A model generated the notes under the pieces. It was given only the letters and a program-made list of their open reading frames with translations, was not told the origin of the DNA and did not search any database. From Okapia johnstoni (lineage: Eukaryota > Chordata > Mammalia > Artiodactyla > Giraffidae), in NCBI GenBank assembly GCA_024291935.2, contig CM044305.1, positions 92,806,397 to 92,870,396 on the forward strand: a stretch of DNA of 64,000 nt, written 5' to 3'. Numbering within the stretch: position 1 is the first letter of the stretch; each line of letters starts with the position of its first letter. Below, piece after piece: positions 37,301 through 48,968 of the stretch. Position numbers and translations under genes: made by a program.

Positions 37301-40012
37301 GTGTAATAGAGAGGTTTAAAACTATATCTAGTTTCTGTTATAATTCATGTTTTTGAATGAGTACTATTAATCTGATTTAATTTTGTTTGAAAACTGTTAT
37401 TTTGTATATAAATACTTTATATCCTGTCATTCATATGTACAGGGCCACCCTGGAGTAAATGACATGTCCACAAAACAGTTTAGAAGCTTCATTTCCTGAC
37501 TGCAAAACAGATGTTCAAACCACATAGAAATTGATTAGACTGTGTACCTGGCAGGAAGGTGGAAAGCTTCTAGATTTATGGGGACAGGTGACAGTATGAG
37601 CTTCTATTCTTAGTCTGCCCTTGCTCCCCTCTCTTAAGGCAAGACAGTTAATCTTTTTAACATCTCAGTTTATCCATCTGTAACACCTGTACTCTTCTTT
37701 CATGAAAACAGTACCTGGTGTATATTTGATAGCATTTGAGGACTTGATATAGAAAGTGGCATCAAGGTACAATTACTTTGTAGAAATTATTCGTATGTTG
37801 AATGATAATCTTGACAAATTACTAATTACTACATTTAGAAAGTTACAACTCTGGAGGGAATTGATATTTGATATTGTTGTCCTGTGTGTTCTAAGTTACC
37901 ATCATAACAGTAGGAAAACAAACCCTGTTTTGGCTGTGTTACAAAGGGATTAACTCACTTCTTCAAGTGGTTACTAAATCTCCAGCCCTCTGACAACAAA
38001 TAAAAAGTGCTCCTTGTTTTATTTAATTTTTCTGGGGAAAAAAAAGTCTTCTGACCAACCCTGGCTTATTTTTTTCTTCTGTGGAGAGCTTTCCAAGTTC
38101 TCTTTGTAAAGAATGAAGGATAAACCATGTCAGTTACATAAAGCAACTTAAAATTACCCTCTACAAATAGGCAGAGGAGTATGCTTTTGATTTTTAGATC
38201 AAAGCAAAGAACCAAGATTATGTAGAACTTGCTTATTATATATATGTTTCCTGCTACTTGTGCCTTTGCAAAGAATCAAATATTAACTAAACAGCTAGAG
38301 GATTAAATAATTAGATCCTAAGGAAAACTAGAATACCCGTATGCCTATTTTCTAAATTCTGTATCCTTGGAAGTTTTGGGCTAACATGAGAGAAAGAGAA
38401 TCCTTGCCAGTCCTTTCACAGTGTTCTGCTACTAGATTTTAATGGTGTATAAATGTGTGTGTGTTTACTACGAAATTTTTGTAAGTCGTGTGGAAAATGA
38501 AATCCACTTGAAAAATTAAAAGATACTATCTACTTAGGTCCAAAGCCTGATTTTTATATATATTTTTCTTTTACAGATTTTTTTATACTACTTTTCAGTT
38601 CATATAGTACTTGGACACACAGGATTTAATTTGGTTCCTAAAACAATCCTATAGGGAAGGCGGGTCAAGTTTTCATGTCCCCATTTTATTGATGAGGAAG
38701 AAAAATTAACTTGGCTTGTGATCAGGTAAACAGACAGGGGGTTTTTGATTCCATGTCTGTTGCCCATTCATTGAGTTACAAAACAATGAAGCCAACCAAA
38801 TGTTCACTGTTCCGTGCATTAAATGCAAACTTAAAATGAATTTAACTTTTATAATTTTGTCTTCATTTATTTTGACAAACATAACTTGTAGTTGATTTTG
38901 CACTTGCTAAAAACTTTCAAAATTAAATTTCCTTTTTCACAGTTCCTGAATTCATCTTTTCTCTGTACACTCCCTTGTCCAGTGTAGTCATTTATATAGC
39001 ATATTTTGGCATTTATGACCTTAAATGAGTAGACAGCTTGAAGAGAATTAAAATTAGTTTGTTTTTGTGATTTTTAATATACTTCTGGCCCTCCACACTG
39101 ACCTGCCACAACACCATGACTGAGGATCCCTGTTTTAACATCTAACAAAAATCACTGGTAGATATACGTTTTAACCAGTTGCATATATTATGCTAATTTA
39201 TAAGCGTTAACCCCTTTTCCTGAAACCCAAAGAGTTAATTTTGTAAATGTGCACTGTGAGATTGGAGTGGGAGTGGGAATGATATTTCTTTTTTTTGTTT
39301 GTCAGAGAAACAGGGAGGAACACTCTAAGTTGGTAAGTCAGCACGAGTTACCTGGCTTAGTTATGTGAACTTTAGAAAAGCAAGTGCCCATTTCAGAAAA
39401 GACTGACTTTTGAGATGATAGACATCAAGTTGCTCTTCTGCTTTACAGAAGGAACGCTCACAGGGTCCATTTAAAGCTCTGATGCAGAACTGGAAAATCC
39501 CTGACAGGTTTCCATAAGGAAGGTGTGCGGTGTTGCCTTCCGGGCGGGCAAGGTGAAGGTCAGCCGTGTGACTCAGCCGCACCGGCTCTGGCTCAGTGCT
39601 GAGCAGGGGCTCCCATGCCCGTCCGCTGGCCTAAGAGGCCCTGTGCTCAGCTCAGCTGGCTCCAGTCCAGCTTCTCCCCAGCTGAGAAGCCACCTTTTAT
39701 TTTGTTCAGTAGATAAAGAGGAGACCGTGAACCTGTGAAAGTCAAATAACATATATCCTTTATACCTTTTCTGCCCAAAGAGCTGATGAACACTAAGCGC
39801 CTCCTCAGTCTCGAGGGATCACATCTTGGTTGTCACCGGTGCCTCACAGTGTGGCACTGCACCGCGATGAGCACATGTGTATGTTGTCAGGATAAGTGTT
39901 TGACTCAGTTTATTGTCTTGTATCTCATTGGCCAAGCGTCGTGGTTTGGTGCAAAGAGCACTCAACTTGGAATCAAAAGCCACTTCCTGTCTGGGTGGCT
40001 TATTAGCTGAAG
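34335..40012 (+). other. FHL1 intron 1 segment
   Basis: Long AT-rich intronic stretch. About 35900-36110 resembles an old L1/HAL1 piece (ATTTTGTTATGAAGATTTCC, TACCATTAGCATTTTACTCT), low confidence. Otherwise nothing is recognised and no exon is supported. Confidence 0.4.
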
Positions 40013-40025
40013 GTAACCTTAATGT

Positions 40026-40156
40026 CAGAGAAGGCAATGGCACCCCACTCCAGTGTTCTTGCCTGGAGAATCCCAGGGACGGCGAAGCCTGGTGGGCTGC
40101 CGTCTATGGGGCCGCACAGAGTCGGACACGACTGAAGTGACTTAGCAGCAGCAGCA
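40026..40156 (+). mobile_element. BovA SINE with perfect target duplication
   Basis: AGAGAAGGCAATGGCACCCC start, TTGCCTGGAGAATCCCAGGG, GAGTCGGACACGACTGAAG and a (CAG)n tail. Flanked by the perfect 13-base duplication GTAACCTTAATGT (40013-40025 and 40157-40169), so this is a recent insertion. Confidence 0.96.
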
Positions 40157-40429
40157 GTAACCTTAATGTAGTTGGCATGGGATTTCCAAGTGGCATCTTC
40201 TTTGCCTGAACAAAAATAAGCTGCCGTTTCAGTAAGCTTCGGTGGGTGCTGCCTGATCCACTTGAGATCTCTCCAGCCTTTTCCTTTCTGTCTCTTTCTT
40301 TGTAAATAAATCACAGTGCTGCTGCTTTTAGTGCAAGTTGACCCTTGGTGTTAGAGAAAGGCAGTCTGATCAAACTCATCAGCTTTTTTAGTTGATTCAT
40401 CCCATCATTTTAAACTTTGCATATTTCTT

Positions 40430-41305
40430 ACATCAGTGTTTGTAACAATAGACTTGAAATAACTTATATGTCTGTCCGTAACAAACTATAAATTGTGGTC
40501 CATCTTCACAGTTGAATACCATATACATGTTACAAAAGTCAAGGCTCTTGAAGTACTAACATGAAAACTCTAAGATATATTGAATAGAAAAGGGAAGGTG
40601 TAGAAGAGTATGTGTAGTGTATCATTGTTATGTTTTTTACAAACAAAAGATGTACACGGCTATCTATGTTTCATATGCCCAGGATCTCAGGAAACATAAG
40701 ACACTAGTATCATTGGTTCCTGATGGAGAAAGGGGAATAGGTGTCTGGAACAGGCAGGAAAAAAGAATTTTCACTATATACTCTCTCATACCCTTTCGTC
40801 TCAGTGTGTATTTAAAAAGGAAAGTAAATACACGTGCAAAAACAACGTTCACAGCAGCATTCTTCATAATAGCTAAAAAGTAGAAGCAGTTCAGTTCATG
40901 TCCATCAACTGGTGAAAGAATGAATAAACGGGCTGTAGGATATTCAGACAGTGGGGTATCATTCAGTGATAAAAAGGAATGAAGTACTTACACAGCTACA
41001 ACATGCATGAGCCTTGAAAACATGCTAAGTGAAAGAAAGCAGCCACAACATTTTTGGTCACACATCGTATGATTCCATTTATATGAAAATACCCAAATAA
41101 CCAAATCCCCAGAAACAGAAAGTAGGTTAGTGGTTGCCAGGGGCTGGGAAGAGAGGGAATAGGGGATGATAAAAATGTTCTGGAATTAGATAAGAGTAAT
41201 GGTTGCACCACTTTATGAATATACTAAAACCCATTGAAGTATACACTTTTAAAATGATTAATTTTATGCTGTGTAAATAGTATCTCAGTAAACAAAATAA
41301 AAAAC
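40430..41305 (+). mobile_element. old L1 3' end
   Basis: TTCACAGCAGCATTCTTCATA, GTCCATCAACTGGTGAAAGAA, AGGTTAGTGGTTGCCAGGGGC and TGAAGTATACACTTTTAAAA are in L1 3'-end order. The left limit is uncertain. Confidence 0.82.
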
Positions 41306-42779
41306 AACTTGGTGAAGTCATGAACGTGGAAATTTTGAGTCACTGTGAACATATAAAACAAGAAACTTTAAGTTTCCACCAAAGAAATCTTTCTGTTGTA
41401 AAATATTTTACATAGCATTGCTGATAACACTGAAAAACTTCATATCCTTAGCTACTTTCACTAATACCCACCAGTGATCTTTCTGTTTTCTAGTGGAATG
41501 TTGTTAACCTAGATGAAGTCCTGGTTGATAGAATTTTAAGCAAAATTACCAAAGAAAGGATTTTCAGTTATATGGGATTGAGAATGGTGGCTGCAGGCAT
41601 TCCCCACTCCATGCCACTAGGAGAGAAAGTGATCGGAGGTTTCAAAGAAGCCTCAGAATCTTTGGAGAAGTCTGCCCTTCCTCTCCTCACAGCTGACCTC
41701 AGAGCAACTCCTTCCCCTAGCCTGTCTCCCCAGTGAGCCACTGAGCCACCACTTCCTTGGGTTCTCCGGGTCATGTTGAGTCACAGGGTTTGAGGAGGGG
41801 CTTAGCTTTGGGACTCTAGGTTGAGATTGGTGGACCTGACGATGTGACCTCTCTTCCCCTAGTCACCAAGTGTTCATAGGTGCTGGGCCATTGCCATCGC
41901 AGCATCAGCCTCTCCATGGGTTGGTCAGAGAACAGTCTCCTGTCAGTCTTCCCCACTCCAGGTGCTTACACCTGAGCTCATCTTGGGTTGGGCACAGCAG
42001 GGTGACTACAATGTATCCTGGCTCAGGGATGGGTTAGACAATGCACAGTCTCAGCTCTGCCACTTCTGAGACCTTCGGCCTGAGTGTGCTCACTCAAGTG
42101 AAGTCTCCCTACAAGCAGCCTTACCTCATTGTGTAAGTGGCTTAAGAAGACCACGTCTTCAGATGCGTGTCCTTGGCATTCATTCTGAATGAACTCACAT
42201 GATCCAAGACTAAGCTGTGGTTCCTGGAGTACAGGCAGCCTCCTCTTGTTCATCTTCATAGGCAAACTGAAGATCAGAGGTGTGAGCCACAGGGGGTGTA
42301 CCTCATTAATTTGCTTCATCAAAGCAAGGCCTTTTTGATCATGTAGAAAGGTCTGATCATCCACTGAGCTCACTAGGCCCTTTCATGTAGGAGGGACATG
42401 GGGAAGATCCTTCCTCAGCCCGAGACTGAGCAGGGGACCTAGATCTAGTGGGTCCTGTCTTTTCACTAGAGGATCGAAAGAGCAGAGTTTCAATCTTCAT
42501 AGGTCTCTGTCATCTGTAAACCTCCTTGAAAATATGGGAGGGACTGCTGCCAGAGACAGATTCCTCTGAATTCCTAGGACTTTCAGAATTGATCTTGGTG
42601 GCCCCAGTCATTCTCTGGCCCAAAATCCTTGCAGCTGGGCTCTTGGCCAAGATCCTGAGCCTTTATCTTTATTTCCACATATCCCCTGTGAATTGAAGAT
42701 ACATTCCTCTTTTGCAGGAATCTGCTTCTTGGAACATCCATATTTTTAGAGTGAAATTGAATAAATAAAAATAGGTTGT
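41306..42779 (+). other. FHL1 intron 1 segment with an unrecognised 116-codon minus-strand ORF
   Basis: 42373-42023 on the minus strand is open for 116 codons (start MSSVDDQTFLHDQKG). I do not recognise the protein. The block 41800-42720 has a different, more G+C-rich texture than its flanks and could be an old retroviral or LTR remnant. I saw no motif to decide. Confidence 0.3.
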
Positions 42780-43015
42780 ACTTGCTGTGTGCTAACCACT
42801 GTTCTAAATGTTGCCAGTATTTACTGTTTCATTTTTCATGGCAGCCCTGTTAAGGTTAGGTACTCTTGTTATCCCCATTGTAAAGATGAGCAGAGTCACA
42901 GAGAAGTTAACTAATACATGCTCGCACACAACCACTAAGTGGTGGAGGCAAGAGTCAATTCTAGACATTGTGGCTCCGTGGCCCATGCTCTTAGCTACTA
43001 TGCTGTATTCCTTTG
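42780..43015 (-). mobile_element. MIR SINE, minus
   Basis: CTAACCACTGTTCTAAATGT, TTGTTATCCCCATTGTAAAG, CACAGAGAAGTTAACTAATA and CATGCTCTTAGCTACTATGC cover most of a reversed MIR. Confidence 0.85.
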
Positions 43016-45654
43016 AAACTTTATGAAACATAACCCCATATTAAACTCAGGGCAAATTCTATGTTATTTGTCTTAGAACAATGTTATTTGCTCAGACAAT
43101 CTCATATAAAATTAAGACTTGATTTTCCTTTGTGGAAACCTTCCAAAATAGTTATGGTGCAGTCTGAACCATTTCATCTGAGTCCCATTGAGTACAGTGA
43201 TCGCCATCACCATTCGTTTGGGTTTTCCTGCCTCTGACATCCTGGTCTTGTTTATATTCAGTCTGTATTCATATGCTTGTTCTCTTTGATTATCATACCA
43301 CTGGAAAACTAATGAGAAGGTTTGGGGTTTGAGGTAAATGTGATGGAGGCTTCCCAAGTGTGTGACCTGTGGTGGCTTCTGCCGCTCTAGCTGTGGACTC
43401 CTTCTCGGGCTGTGTTGGCTGGACCTCATGTCACCATCATTCTGTTTGTGTGCTGGCTGCCAAGTGAGGCTTTCAGTCTTCTAGAACCCCGTTTGGCCCT
43501 ATTGCCTGACAAAGTCTAAACTTCCTGAGTGATGCCCAGATCGTGGCTGGATGCCTGTCCTGCCCCTGTGCTCTCACACTCACTGACTGGGGCACCATGA
43601 CGCGCGCGGCAGCCATAGAAACCACTTGAGTGAGGGAGGAGTGGCAATCTTCTACCTCTGAATTGGGTGGGATTTGAAAGCACTGAATGCATGTAGGGAT
43701 GCCTTACTAGTCACTGATGCATAATGTAGGGATGTAGTTATTCCAGTCTTTGATGCCTGGAGACAGGTTGTATGTTACTAGTGAAGATATCACACCCTGA
43801 AGCAGGGCTCATAAGGTATTATGATCATACCTCTGGTCCCAGGTAGCAGAGTTAAGAGTAAGGAGATGGAAGCTTATTTGATTTGCTGTTCTTTCCTGTT
43901 ACATGTATTAACCAGCTGGCTAAATTATAGGCTAGGTTCATGGAATGTTTAGCTCTCAAGCATCTATCAGAGGCTTGAAATGTCCATAACAGGTGGGGGC
44001 TTGGTAAATGCCAGGACTTAGCATGATTGAAAGGGTGTTTTGAGTCATGGTACATGGCAACATGGAACTAAAACAGATATATCACAAGTGGCTGGTAGAA
44101 AAATAGACTGGAAGAGAATTTTAACACCTAAAATATGACAAAGATTTGTCCTTAACGAGCTTCTCAGTTTCATGAAGTGTTCATTTTCCTCTGATCAAAA
44201 TTCTGTGTTTGTATTCTGTGTTTCCTTCTAAAACTCCTTCTGATTTTTCTCACTTCCTCTTGATTTCCTCTTTTAAGTGACACTTCAAATATATATATTT
44301 AAATCTGAGATCATCATAGGGGCTCACTTTGAAAGTCATTTCTTCACTGTTGTCCTGATGGTGATTTCTGGTTAGAAGGCCACAGAAACATCTCTGGGAT
44401 GTGGTTAGGATAGTTCCTACATCTTGGTGAGAGTGTAGGAGCAATATGGGAAGGGGCAGACTTTGGGGACAGGAGACATTTAAAACTGTTACTAATCATG
44501 GAGTGACATTTTCAAAAATCAAATGGCAGAGGCCATGGCACGTGTTGAGATGCTTGATCTGTGAGTCTTACACGAAAATTTTCTGAGCCCTGGTGAATTG
44601 TGAAATGAACAGGCCTTCACGGGAGTGAATGAACATTTTCAAGGTGCTCTGCTAGTGCCAGGGTCTTCCGTTCCATGTATTTTATCTCATTTGTAACAGA
44701 TCTTCCCCTTTGATAGCCACCCTTTCTTGAGCGAAAGCTTCCTCTTTGGGGAGGAAAAATTCCAGGTTCGCTTTCATTTGGATCTTACCTGATATAATTG
44801 CCCCTTGTATGGTTCTGGGGGTCCCCTTGTTTTATTCTTTGACCGGTTGTGACACTTAAGCAGTGACTTTGCAAAATTTGGCTTGTCAGTAAGAAAAAGG
44901 AGTCTTCTCACCCTAAAGATTGACAGGAACATGAGATGGCAGAAGTTGTCCTGGCCTTTTTCTGGCAAGAGCACATAGGACAAGAAATACTCTGGAGAGC
45001 GCAACATTGAATCACACCATGTCTCGGTGCATGACTGGGTGCCTTAATCTCGCGGTTGGAGTCGCTCGGGAAAATTGTTGGCGGAGGGACTGGGGAGCCT
45101 GACAAAGTTAAAACTTGCAGTGTATTAATGTATTAGTAGCAGGCATGGGGAGAAGAAGAATGGAAGAGAAAAATTAATGTGAAAGTAGTAATAGGTTCAC
45201 AAATACTCCATTTTGGGTTGTTATCAGCCTGTTGTCTCTGGCTGGACTCATAGCCAGGTAACTAAACCTGAGTAAGTTTTCTGATTTCTTCAGTAAAAGA
45301 AAACTACGGTAAAAGGAGAAGGGTCACCACGAGCCAAGCCGTGAGTGGGGAACTCCCAAGGTGTGGGCCAACTGGGTCACTGAATTCACCATGTTTGACT
45401 CTTAGGTTGCACCCCTTTGAACTTTGGAAGTTTGATCCTCCCAGAGTTGTTTGTGAGGTAGAGATTCTGAGGTTCGATTGCAGGGTAAGAATCCCCATGA
45501 ACACGATTCCACCCAACCTCACCCTCATCCCTATTTCTCAGCTTGACACGTGGGATCCCATTAAAGGGGCTTAGTTGATGACATATCAGAAGAACCTTGT
45601 TATAAAGCTCTACTCTTCCCCACACTGGCTCTGCTTCCCAAGTGCCCCACCGAT
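43016..45654 (+). other. FHL1 intron 1 segment
   Basis: No named repeat except a possible L2-like patch around 43480-43600. No gene supported. Confidence 0.35.
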
Positions 45655-46310
45655 TCCCTGATCACCCAGAATCATGAACAACCTCAGAAGGGCGGTGGCC
45701 TCTTCCCATCCAGTGCACCTAAGCTGTCCTTTCAGTCTTGCGCCAGTGTCCCTTTCAGCTCTCCTCACCGTGCCCACTGCCCAGGGTGCTTTCATGCAGG
45801 TCGTCCTCCTGACATCTCAGGGGAGAACCACCGTTCCCTGTCAGAGCCCCTCCCTGCTTCTGGACTGAGGAAGTGAGGCAGTGTGTACTATGGCTCCCTT
45901 GTCTATATGCTCCTGCCCACTCTGGGCTGCGTCCTGCCTCTGGAGCGGGCCTCACTCTTCTCATACCTTTGCTGACACTGTCCCCTTTCTTGGAATGCCC
46001 CCTCCACTTCTCTGTGCGCTGCAGTCTCCCCCATTCTTCAGGGACCAGGGCACATATCATCACAGCCATCTAGCCTTGTCCAGTCCCCCAAACCCAGTGT
46101 GATCTCTGACTGTGATAAATCTTGATACCACTTTTCCATCTGTCTTGTCGTACTCAGCGTGCCATGCCTTGCCTGCTAGTCATCTGTATGTTGATCTTGG
46201 TACACTGCAAAGGAAGGGCTGTCTCTCATTCTTTGTGACCAGCAAAATATCTTGCACTGCACAGTGAGACATGTGTTCAGGAAGTATTATAAAATCAACG
46301 AATGAATGGG
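45655..46310 (+). mobile_element. L2 LINE
   Basis: CTTTCTTGGAATGCCCCCTC, TCAGGGACCAGGGCACATATC and the 3' end with TGTTCAGGAAGTATTATAAA and GAATGAATGGGG fit L2 order. Confidence 0.65.
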
Positions 46311-48779
46311 GTGGTGTTACCTACAGCTGGAGCCAAAGGTAGGTTAAATGTAAATGCGGAATGGTTGGATGACAGGAGTGTGTAGCTAACCTCTGAAGTC
46401 AATGGTTCTCGGGTTCTCCTATGAGAGGAGACTTAGACATTGTGATGCCCAACACTCTCCAAAAAAATCATCCTGATGTTTGCTGGAGCAGGAGAGGCTG
46501 AAAGGCCTGAAACGTGGCCTTCGGATGCTAAAGAGATTTGTTCATCAAACACCAACAGTACTTGAAGGTGCTTTGTAAACAGTGCAGTGATTGTTAAGGA
46601 TGTTGGCACACATCATGCTCTTAATATGTAACCAAGGTGGCTCAGACGCTGAGTAACTGTCAAGGTTTCTGAACCACTGAACCACCTGCTCTTCTTACTG
46701 AGAAATTGATTTTCATCCAGCAAAGGGCCTTCTCTGTTTTGGTTTTGTGGAAGTTGTAGCTTTGTGACTTGAGGACATGGGCAGTGGGGACAGATGTCAA
46801 AGCAGATGGTGGTCATACTTCATGAATTTTTTAAGAAGGCAGAGTTCACCTCCTTGGTGTAAACTGCGACATAAATGCTGTTGTCATTGCCCGAGTTCCC
46901 AGCTCACTCTGGCTTGTTGGAGTTGACTAATGAATGGTCAGAAAGCAGTTCTCTTGCTTCTGTGTTTTTTCTGGTGTTTCAGGCAAAAGAGATTTAGGTG
47001 TATTTGCTTATTTTCTGTGGCTCTTGGTCTGTCTGTATTGTGTTGCCACCTTTGATGAGGATCAGGCGGATAAAGAAATTACTCTTCTTGCTCAAGGTCC
47101 TGGGGGCCCAGTGCCTGGACCACTGAGCTTATTGTTCAGAGCAGGCCAGACAGACATTTAAAAATACCTTAGCTCTACCTAAAAATACACCTCACTAAAA
47201 TTGAAAATTTCGGGTTCGTAAAGGTTAATCATCTGATAAAATAAGAGCATTTCCTCTGAGTGAAAAGTTTGAGTTTGTATTAGGGGCGCGGCATAGTTCA
47301 GCCTGGCCAGTCTCCCTGCCAGAATGCAATCAGCTGAGATAAGAAGGAGGCTGTGGAGGCATGGCGGGAGGACAATGTGACTTCCCCTCTTTCCCCAGGC
47401 TTTTTTTTTTTTTTGACACTAATATATAATAAGTCTGCCTGTACCGTCTGGGACTTTATTGTTATATCATTTGACAGCCAACTAGGAATTATTGATAGTT
47501 TTTGCTAACTTTTAGAAAAACCTCTCTTTAAACATTTGAAGAGTATAAGAACCACGAAGCCCATTGGTTCATTCATCATGAAGCATGTATTGCTTACCTG
47601 TGGGATCTGGGAACAGGAAGCCAAGGCATGACCCGGCCCTCAGCCTGCAGGGAGGAAGAGGGTATGCGTGAATAGGGTGAAACCAGTGATAAGCACTAGA
47701 TGAGACATGACATGACCCAGAGTGAAGGTTGTCTCCTTTTCTTAAACTTCAGTGGCCACGGCCACTTTTAAGGAATCCAGGTGGGACTACGTCTCTGTTT
47801 CATATGTGCCTTGATTAATGCTTCTCATGTCTTTAAATTCATTTTTCAACACACAGCTTTCATGGGGAGCAAATTGGGGAAGAGAGTAAGGAGAGTGGGG
47901 TGGGGAGCATGGTTGCTCTTTTAAACAGGGTGGTCAGAGAAGATGGCACTGCAAAAGTGCCTTGGAGCAAAGCCTTGAAGGAAGCAGAGGAGCAGCCACG
48001 AGAGGCTCTGTACTGAGGGAATGGCTGTGGGGACCTGAGGTGGGGTGTGTCTGGAGGGTGTGAGGCCAGAGAAGGGTCAGGACAGAGGTGGGGAGGGACT
48101 CACAGACCATCCTCAGGACCTCAGCTCCTCCTGGAGCTCCATCCCAATGACCAGCCTCCAGCCAGCGGATGGCCTGTGAAGCCATTAAAGCATGTTAGAA
48201 CGCCATGTTTTTGTCCCTATTTCTTCTTATACTGTCCCTGACAGTGAAAAGCAAGAGATTTTGTTTATGGGACAGTGTCTCTTCCTTGGTGTACATAGTA
48301 GGTATATGTGTGTGTATGCAGCTCCCTCCTGCCCCGCACTGACACTAAGGAGATACATGGCTGGAATTGCCCTCTTCACTATTCTGCTGATCTCTGGTGC
48401 AGACCAAGGAGGACAGAGATAATGCCCTTGATCTGTATATTCTTCATGTCTAATCCCTTTTAATTACACTGGTAACATAAGTCTATCTCTTATAGTTACT
48501 TTTATCATTAACAGCACAAAAACTCTCCAGAGGACCAAATAAATGCAAGCTCTTTAGGCATATAAAGTGGATTAATGAGGGTGGCTCAGTGTTAAGGTAT
48601 GCCAGGGCTGAGTCCAAATTTTATTCCGGTACAGGGATCACTTTCTATGTGGCCTCTCTGGCTCTGGAGCTAATTTGGATGCTGAGTAGCCCCACAGGTA
48701 TTTATATGTAGTGTTTGGTATTTTTACTGGGTCCTATTCTTCTCCCTTGGATCACCTAAAATGGTTAAGAATTTTCTAG
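46311..48779 (+). other. FHL1 intron 1 segment before the alternative exon
   Basis: No repeats named with confidence apart from a T-run at 47400-47414. 47570-48160 may be old L2-like. No exon supported. Confidence 0.35.
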
Positions 48780-48946
48780 TGGGATTAAGGTTGTGATCTC
48801 TGGGGAGGGGTGGGCCATCTGCTCTTGGTTATTTTTGTGTTAGCCGCTTCCCCTTAAATGTATGTTCACAACTGAACCGCAGCCTTATCAGCTGGGCTCG
48901 AGGGAAGACTGGCGTAGGTGCTGCTCCTGAACTTGGTCTCTGAGCC
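48780..48946 (+). promoter_or_regulatory. FHL1: putative alternative FHL1 promoter / 5' UTR
   Basis: This is the stretch directly upstream of the MASHRHS exon, so it must hold that transcript's 5' UTR and perhaps its promoter or an acceptor. Visible motifs are a MEF2-like TTATTTTTGT, a CArG-like CCTTAAATGT and a TTATCA GATA site. There is no CpG island. Motifs this short occur by chance, so the call rests mainly on the exon that follows. Confidence 0.4.
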
Positions 48947-48968
48947 ATGGCTTCCCATAGACACTCAG
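48947..48968 (+). CDS. FHL1: FHL1 alternative first coding exon (MASHRHS + split Gly codon)
   Basis: The coding part reads ATG GCT TCC CAT AGA CAC TCA G and is followed directly by the donor gtaaaag at 48969. Joined to the exon 2 acceptor at 55981 it makes a GGT glycine codon, then PSSYKVGT, then the standard ATG. The result is a 296-residue FHL1 with 16 extra N-terminal residues. The peptide [16 protein letters not shown] is the recognised N-terminus of a known human FHL1 isoform, so this is not a chance ORF. The Kozak context is strong (G at -3, G at +4). The exon is too small for ORF finders. Its 5' UTR and start site lie upstream; a CArG-like CCTTAAATGT is at about 48853-48862 and a GATA site (TTATCA) at about 48885, which would suit a tissue-specific promoter, though this is untested. 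Confidence 0.88.

Noticed and set aside
48853..48862. SRF (CArG) site as a firm regulatory annotation
   Set aside because: CCTTAAATGT misses the consensus at the last position; kept only as a hint within the putative promoter entry.
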